Source of the DNA: Microbacterium aurantiacum | GTDB taxonomy: Bacteria > Actinomycetota > Actinomycetes > Actinomycetales > Microbacteriaceae | DNA: 64,000 bases | Assembly (NCBI RefSeq): GCF_002872075.1 | Contig: NZ_PGGU01000006.1 | Coordinates: 248,001-312,000, forward strand | Reading direction: 5' to 3' | Shown: positions 63,064-64,000 of the stretch, one piece after another | Position numbering within the stretch: the stretch's first letter is position 1 | How the letters are laid out: each line of letters starts with the position of its first letter | Made by a program: the position numbers and the translations under genes | Notes under the pieces: generated by a model | Databases searched by the model: none | Told to the model about the DNA's origin: nothing | What the model saw: the letters and a program-made list of their open reading frames with translations, nothing else

Positions 63064-64000
63064 ATGCCCCTCGTTCTCGGGGTCGACTCCTCGACCCAGT
63101 CCTGCAAGGCACTCGTCGTCGATACCGCGACGGGAACCGTCGTGCGGTCGGGGCGCGCCGCGCACCCCGACGGGACGGCGGTCGACCCCGAGGAGTGGTG
63201 GCGAGCACTGAACACCTCCATCGAGGAAGCCGGTGGCCTCGACGACATCGAGGCGTGGTCGATCGGCGGCCAGCAGCACGGCATGGTCGCGCTGGCCGCT
63301 GATGGCACGGTGATCCGGGACGCGCTGCTGTGGAACGACACCCGTTCCGCCGGCGCCGCGGCGGATCTCATCGCCGAGTTCGGCGCGGAGACGCTGGCGG
63401 CGCGAACGGGTCTCGTCCCGGTGGCGTCGTTCACGATCACGAAGCTGCGGTGGCTGCGCGACAACGAACCGGAGAACGCGGCGCGTGTCGCCGCTGTCGC
63501 GCTGCCGCACGACTGGCTGACGTGGCGTCTGCGCGGCTACGGCCCGGAGAATCCGGCGCTCACCGAACTCGTCAGCGACAGATCCGACGCCTCGGGCACG
63601 GGGTACTGGAACCCGGCGACGGGCGAGTACGACCGTGAGCTGCTGGCGGCTGCGCTCGGCCACGATGCGGTCCTCCCCCGCGTACTGGGTTCCGACGAGG
63701 CGGTCGCCGATGCGGACGGTCGTCACGTCGGCCCCGGCGCCGGCGACAACGCGGCCGCTGCACTCGGGCTGGACACCCGCCCCGGCGACGTCGTCGTCTC
63801 GATCGGCACGTCGGGCACCGTGTTCGCGATCAGCACGGAGCGCGTCGAGGACCCGACGGGCACCGTGGCGGGCTTCGCCGATGCCTCGGGCCGGTTCCTC
63901 CCCCTGGTGGCGACGTTGAACGCGGCGAGAGTCCTGGACGTCACGGCGGCCCTCCTGGGCGTCTCGCTCGACGAGTTCAGCGATCTCGCCCTGCAGGCGT
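63064..64000 (+). CDS. xylB: Xylulokinase, 3' end outside window
   Basis: The first 312 residues of an FGGY-family kinase phosphorylating D-xylulose; no stop is reached before the right edge. [19 protein letters not shown] is the N-terminal phosphate/Asp motif, [14 protein letters not shown] and [11 protein letters not shown] form the sugar site, and [30 protein letters not shown] begins the second FGGY signature. Located 2 bp after xylA, hence cotranscribed. Expected full length is about 460-500 aa. Confidence 0.95.
   Translation, partial: MPLVLGVDSSTQSCKALVVDTATGTVVRSGRAAHPDGTAVDPEEWWRALNTSIEEAGGLDDIEAWSIGGQQHGMVALAADGTVIRDALLWNDTRSAGAAADLIAEFGAETLAARTGLVPVASFTITKLRWLRDNEPENAARVAAVALPHDWLTWRLRGYGPENPALTELVSDRSDASGTGYWNPATGEYDRELLAAALGHDAVLPRVLGSDEAVADADGRHVGPGAGDNAAAALGLDTRPGDVVVSIGTSGTVFAISTERVEDPTGTVAGFADASGRFLPLVATLNAARVLDVTAALLGVSLDEFSDLALQA

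Overview
The window is a high-GC, gene-dense piece of an actinobacterial chromosome. The monomeric NADP-isocitrate dehydrogenase, the LigB-type ATP-dependent ligase, the DUF222/HNH gene with its repeat debris, many leaderless-type starts and the general gene content point to Microbacteriaceae, most like Microbacterium. That placement is inferred from content, not from a search. I saw no prophage, transposase, CRISPR array, tRNA or rRNA.

Layout. 1-10.4 kb: an SRPBCC-like gene cut by the window edge, a TetR regulator, ATP-dependent DNA ligase, a phosphoribosyltransferase, a three-gene amidoligase-type cluster (permuted ATP-grasp, alpha-E, transglutaminase), a ThDP-dependent enzyme, and a DUF222/HNH gene beside repeat debris. 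10.5-18.1 kb: DUF1905/DUF1761 genes divergent from a TetR gene with twin operators, a CPA1 Na+/H+ antiporter, a VOC protein, and an ABC exporter/histidine kinase/response regulator operon. 18.1-28.9 kb: an aromatic-acid catabolic island of the homoprotocatechuate (hpa) meta-cleavage type, with a single-component flavin hydroxylase, IclR and GntR regulators, an MHS-type transporter, an FAH-RraA fusion, and HpaE, HpaD, HpaH and HpaI. 29-34 kb: an MFS transporter, two small genes, and glyA-folD on the minus strand behind a ZTP (pfl) riboswitch.

34-49.5 kb is dominated by amino-sugar metabolism. GH20 hexosaminidase plus nagA lie at 34-36.8 kb. A minus-strand run at 41.5-49.1 kb encodes a D-serine-dehydratase-like PLP enzyme, a 1119-residue fusion of an N-acyl-D-amino-acid deacylase with a second GH20, a ROK regulator, a ROK kinase and NagB, with RidA divergent from it. 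I read this as a possible salvage route for D-amino-acid/amino-sugar conjugates such as muropeptides. Between the two lies a very unusual ECF sigma factor fused to a zinc anti-sigma domain, hydrophobic segments, a Thr-Pro satellite and a probable exported C-terminus (37.2-39.3 kb).

49.5-64 kb: an L,D-transpeptidase, monomeric icd and a GNAT gene. Then comes an alpha-xyloside pathway: binding protein, two permeases and a YicI-type GH31 behind a promoter with a LacI-type operator, followed by a ROK xylose repressor, xylA and the start of xylB. Together these would import alpha-xylosides (for example isoprimeverose), release xylose and convert it to xylulose 5-phosphate.
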